From positions 174,466 through 187,224 of the forward strand of contig ML976700.1 in assembly GCA_010015655.1 (NCBI GenBank): 12,759 nucleotides of DNA, read 5' to 3'. The translations under genes and the position numbers were made by a program. The stretch is from Bimuria novae-zelandiae CBS 107.79. Its lineage: Eukaryota > Ascomycota > Dothideomycetes > Pleosporales > Didymosphaeriaceae. Of this stretch, positions 9,891 to 12,759 are shown piece by piece. The notes under the pieces were generated by a model. It was not told the origin of the DNA. It worked only from the letters and a program-made list of their open reading frames with translations, and did no database searches. Positions within the stretch are counted from its first letter, which is position 1. Every line of letters begins with the position of its first letter.

Positions 9891-9945
9891 GCCACAGAAC
9901 TGCACGTGCAAACTGAGCCCCCGCATGCGGACCCTCGCCGTCTAC

Positions 9946-9970
9946 GCCGCCACCGCCGCCGCCGCCGCCC
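9946..9970. repeat. GCC-rich trinucleotide repeat
   Basis: Mostly GCC units with one interrupting ACC, ending in a short C run. Antisense it would read as poly-Gly, but the surrounding frame has no protein features, so I treat it as a noncoding simple repeat. Confidence 0.65.
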
Positions 9971-11640
9971 CCGCATATACCACGTTCACGGTCCCCCCGC
10001 CGCTCGCGCCCGACCCGCCCAAACGCGAACACGAAAGTTTAAAATCGCCATCACGTGGCCGCACGCACATCACAGCAAAGTCTGGGCATCACGCTTCAGG
10101 CAGGTTGTTTCGCACGTGCTAGGCAGCACTGGGCATACGCTGGGCATATGCAAGACATGTTTTCACCGCGTTGGGCTGTCCGGACTGGTGGGTGGGTGGG
10201 TAGATACTTAATGCAGATGTGTCCGGATTGGGATTGGGGCGCATGCAGGATGCGGGAGGGGGATCCGTAGAGAGTTTGTAGGACCTGTGTGGTGGCTTGG
10301 GAGATACTGTGGGTACGGGGTTGAGATGGAGGGTTTGCTTTGGGAGGGTGGTGGGATGGGGAGGAGAGGTGGTGGTGTTGGCGTAGCTGGGGCGTGAGGG
10401 CGTGGGATTTAATTCATGGATAGGGAAAAGTAGATGGAGGGTTTGCAAGTGGGTGTGCAAGCTATGCATAGGACGTTGAAAGGGCGTAATGCTGGGGTAC
10501 GAAAGCGGTTTTCATGTTCGCTAGGAGTGAGTTCTCTCCTTTCCGGGTGAAGCTAATGGAAGAGCACTGCCCGAAGTGTTCGCCGTCGCAATACACCTTC
10601 CCTCACGAGCCGCAACCTCCTGTTACACAAAGGTAAACGCGGCTATATACTCACACCGTCCACGTCCGCCTGTAGTCACCGCTCACACGCCCCTCATCAC
10701 CTTACTATCACCCCATCACTTTTTCCTCCCATATCATCTCATCTCGCCTCAACCGGTGACTGTAACATTACACTTCCTACCTATTCCTCTCTACCCCCTC
10801 ACGCGCACGTGCACCCTAGATTACCCAGGTGAAGTCTGGAATCATCTCTCCGCAAGCTCGACCCTTTCGAGACCGGGACGCACGTGCAAGGCGGTCTCAC
10901 AGGCGCGATCGGTGTGACGGTGATAAGTCTGAGAGAGCTCCGAACCTAAAGCGATCGTGCGTGCATGATGTGAGGCACACCGATTGTGGTGTGCCGAGGG
11001 GACGTGATTGGTGAGGGGCTTGGGACTGCCCATCGGTATGGGACTCCGGATGAAGTGGATGGAAGCCGTGGGAAAATACTAATTGGCACGTGAACAAGCT
11101 AGTGTGCCGCATGGGGATAGGAACGTTGAGAAATTGTTGCGGTGAGTATGAGGGAGGCCTGAGATAGTGATGTTTTTCGTGCGTCTTCGCTAGTGGGGTG
11201 TAGTTTGGAGGAAGGGCCTTGGGAGGACGCGGTAGCCGCGGATGCGTGGCGTTCGGTGGTGCTGCTGAGGTCAGTGGCGATGATGGTGGAGTATCGTGGC
11301 GGTCTCTTGAGTCAAGCGTGAATCTGTGCCGTATGAGAGTGTGTAAGGAGCCTTGTACGCATAGGGAGAATACTTTCTTTTATATTCATAAACGACCTGA
11401 ACAGATCGTGCGGCACACAGCAAATGCGAAATGCGACGATTCCAGCAACAACAAGTCCATGGAAGACACCGCAACAACATCTCATCAAACATGTGAGATG
11501 GCGACACAGATTTGAGCGTCGGAGAGAGCTTCGACCTTTGAAGATTCACCTGAAGGTTTCTTTGCTTTGAAGCGCGAGAGCATTTATTCGATGGCGAGGA
11601 CCACACAACGCAGTTTCCACCTTTCCCTCGTTCGGCAGTT
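9971..11640. other. Intergenic region with switched strand composition, no gene recognised
   Basis: The plus strand is rich in G and T over about 10185-10460 (GGTGGG-type runs) and then rich in C and T over about 10570-10860. This mirrored skew would suit two divergent pyrimidine-rich leaders or promoters, but no protein of recognisable family lies on either side. The longest open frames (minus 10469-10119, plus 10576-10917) are low-complexity Pro/His/Ser/Thr strings that simply follow the skew. A noncoding transcript, or a short gene with several introns, cannot be excluded. Confidence 0.4.
10342..10361 (+). other. Canonical G-quadruplex motif
   Basis: Four runs of at least three G, separated by loops of 1 (A), 4 (TGGT) and 2 (AT) bases, fit the usual G3+N1-7 pattern. 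Another GGG run lies a few bases upstream (about 10331), and three GGGT units lie at 10190-10200. Folding is predicted from pattern only. Confidence 0.6.
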
Positions 11641-11667
11641 AGACAATGTGATGTAGGCTGGAATCAT

Positions 11668-11769
11668 TTATTCAAAAATAAGAAACACGTCTGGATTTTC
11701 TTCCAGGAGTGTGGACGCAGTGAGGTAACTCAGTTGTGTGGATACTTGTTGATAGTCGCTGTAGGCCAT
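11668..11769 (-). CDS. Candidate 33-codon open frame or terminal exon containing the duplicated block
   Basis: On the minus strand an ATG at 11769-11767 opens a 33-residue frame beginning MAYSDYQQ, continuing through TQLSYLTASTLLEENP and stopping at TAA (11670-11668). Copy A has the same central peptide with S for T and G for D changes and also stops soon after. A CAG at the complement of about 11759-11761 could be a splice acceptor. Counting from the equivalent CAG in copy A, the two versions differ by 9 nt, a multiple of three. These points suggest a last exon, but no upstream exon or protein family is recognised, and 33 codons can arise by chance. Confidence 0.25.
   Translation of the reverse strand: MAYSDYQQVSTQLSYLTASTLLEENPDVFLIFE
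11678..11739 (-). repeat. Copy B of the duplicated segment
   Basis: Ungapped match to bases 42-103 in the same orientation, 57 of 62 identical and 11,636 bp away. Similarity falls off sharply at both ends, with only short further matches beyond (for example an AGGCCA run and a GTGCTGT run in both downstream flanks). The conserved block contains a 5-bp stem (CTGGA 11691-11695, TCCAG 11702-11706) and a 4-bp stem closed by GTAA (11721-11732). On the minus strand it encodes the end of an open frame. Confidence 0.75.
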
Positions 11770-12471
11770 GTTACAAGGCGTGCTGTTCAAAGACAGTCTG
11801 AACGAAAATCAGAGCAGGAAGCGTTGCAGAAAAGCAGTCCTTCTAAATATTGATAATCAGCACAGATGATAACAGTGGAAGGAGGATGACTTGGATCAGA
11901 ATCTGCGCGGCAACGGACATTGATATCCGGTATACCCTGTGTAAAATGTTCTCGCACGAGGATTTTGACTCACTGACACATGAGCGGAATAAGTTTCTGC
12001 ACGCTTCTCTGAAGCAACGATACTGCAACGCATTCTAACCAAAGTGGACCTGCTCCTTCGGGTTGTCCCTTCGAATTCCGGTGTCAGTGGAGCCCTCTCG
12101 TCGTGGGCTCAGTAACCGGCACAGATTTTGTGAATCGTTCTTTCAATTTTGGTGTTCATGGATAGCATGATGTTCTCATTCGCACTTGCCCGGTGAGTCG
12201 CCCTGTTTCTTCATCCCTCACGCGACTATGACCTCGCATGCTTCGGCAACAAAATTACATTATGGCCTGAGGCCCGAGGCCTTCATAGCTATGCACCATC
12301 CTAGGAGTCCACATGCTGTAAATTTTCTTCTTCTTAGCTGCACCTTCCAAATCACGACTTGCGCCGTGTCGTCTTATCTTGCGTCATGCCTTCTACTTTC
12401 AACAAGTTCGACTACGTGGCCATTCCAAGGCTCTACGTATAGCGACCATCTCTTGTCAATCAGCATGCTAG
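11770..12471. other. Region between repeat copy B and the transposase, no gene recognised
   Basis: It contains overlapping open frames of about 60 codons on both strands at 11843-12038, neither resembling a known family. An inverted repeat GAGCCC (12090-12095) and GGGCTC (12105-12110) with a 9-base loop is flanked by CCGG on both sides (12078-12081 and 12116-12119). The left end of the transposon must lie somewhere here or just beyond, but without its right end the terminal inverted repeat cannot be recognised. Confidence 0.4.
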
Positions 12472-12759
12472 CACTATCAATACAAAGTCCACAAAAGCCG
12501 CACAAAAAAAACCAAGATTCGCGAACTTTGCGCGGTAGAGAGAGCTTTTGCAATGGGCGCGTCGGTGTTCGGCATATCAACAAACAAAGACATCGCCGAA
12601 TGTTTCGACCCACCTGTTAACAAATCTACTATCGAAAAGCTCGTAAAGCGCATACGGGAGAGAGCAGATCAAGAAGGTATTTCTATCACAGATCCAAGCC
12701 TATACGAGACGTTGCCAGGTCGCGGCAGGCCTGAGTTGCTCGATGATGCGCAGAAGAAG
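12472..12759 (+). CDS. Tc1/mariner-type fungal transposase, N-terminal part, cut by the window end
   Basis: The frame is open from 12472 (just after an in-frame TAG at 12469-12471) to the window end. It reads KKTKIRELCAVERAFAMG, then helix-turn-helix-like sequence (NKDIAECF, NKSTIEKLVKRIRERA), a linker DPSLYET, and a basic GRGRPELL motif. This order (an HTH that recognises transposon ends, then a GRPxxL element) is typical of the N-terminus of fungal Tc1/mariner DDE transposases. The catalytic DDE/D domain would lie beyond the window. The first in-frame ATG is at 12553, inside the conserved part, so the true start is probably upstream, through an intron or a damaged 5' end. Whether the element is intact cannot be judged from about 96 codons. 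Confidence 0.72.

Larger units (their letters stand above)
9901..11092. promoter_or_regulatory. Cluster of six CACGTG (bHLH/E-box) motifs
   Basis: CACGTG occurs at 9903-9908, 10052-10057, 10113-10118, 10806-10811, 10881-10886 and 11087-11092. The only other copy I found in the window is at 24-29. Four of the six have the extended palindrome GCACGTGC, and the first is TGCACGTGCA (9901-9910). A given 6-mer is expected about once per 4 kb, so six in 1.2 kb is an excess, although GC-rich local composition helps. In fungi such sites are bound by bHLH factors of the Cbf1, Pho4 and SREBP types. No target gene is visible close by. Confidence 0.4.

Noticed and set aside
10190..10200. Three GGGT units as a G-quadruplex
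   Set aside because: Only three runs of three G lie within allowed loop distance; the fourth is GG only, so it falls short of the standard pattern.
10119..10469. 116-codon minus-strand open frame rich in Pro, Thr, His and Ser
   Set aside because: Low-complexity translation of a G-rich plus strand, with no domain or plausible start context.
12186..12620. 144-codon plus-strand open frame overlapping the transposase
   Set aside because: Its right half is an alternative frame of the transposase, which has family motifs in its own frame; the rest is compositionally random and has no ATG at the listed start (TTG).

Overview
The window looks like nuclear DNA of a filamentous ascomycete (Pezizomycotina; Dothideomycetes would fit, but I cannot fix the species). 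The evidence is short spliceosomal introns of 66-84 nt with GT..AG ends, a CaMKK/ELM-type kinase with the large in-domain insertion I associate with filamentous fungi, and the start of a fungal Tc1/mariner-type transposase. The first 17 bases are pure G, which suggests a contig or scaffold edge.

Layout. Bases 1-865 hold no gene I can support, but contain copy A of a short duplicated segment. Bases 866-3043 (minus strand) encode the GPI-anchor alpha-1,2-mannosyltransferase GPI10/PIG-B in five exons that I reconstructed from splice sites and family sequence, giving 622 residues. Bases 3044-4904 are the shared upstream region of two divergent genes and carry simple repeats and several CCAAT boxes. 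Bases 4905-9140 (plus strand) encode, in a single exon, a 1411-residue CaMKK/ELM-type serine/threonine kinase (relatives: Sak1/Tos3/Elm1 of budding yeast, Ssp1 of fission yeast).

Bases 9141-12471 are 3.3 kb without a convincing gene. They hold a cluster of six CACGTG motifs, a GCC repeat, a G-quadruplex motif, a switch of strand composition from G-rich to C/T-rich, and copy B of the duplicated segment (11678-11739). Bases 12472-12759 are the N-terminal part of a transposase that runs off the right edge.

The two complete genes serve different systems: GPI-anchor assembly in the ER membrane, and a kinase probably upstream of Snf1/AMPK and morphogenesis. Nothing in the sequence links them beyond the shared upstream region. 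The least ordinary signal is the 62-bp direct repeat near both ends of the window (57/62 identical). Read on the minus strand it is the end of an open frame: both copies encode TQLSYLTAS-x-LLEENP and stop within a few codons, and both have a CAG acceptor-like site in the same phase upstream. I do not recognise the protein.
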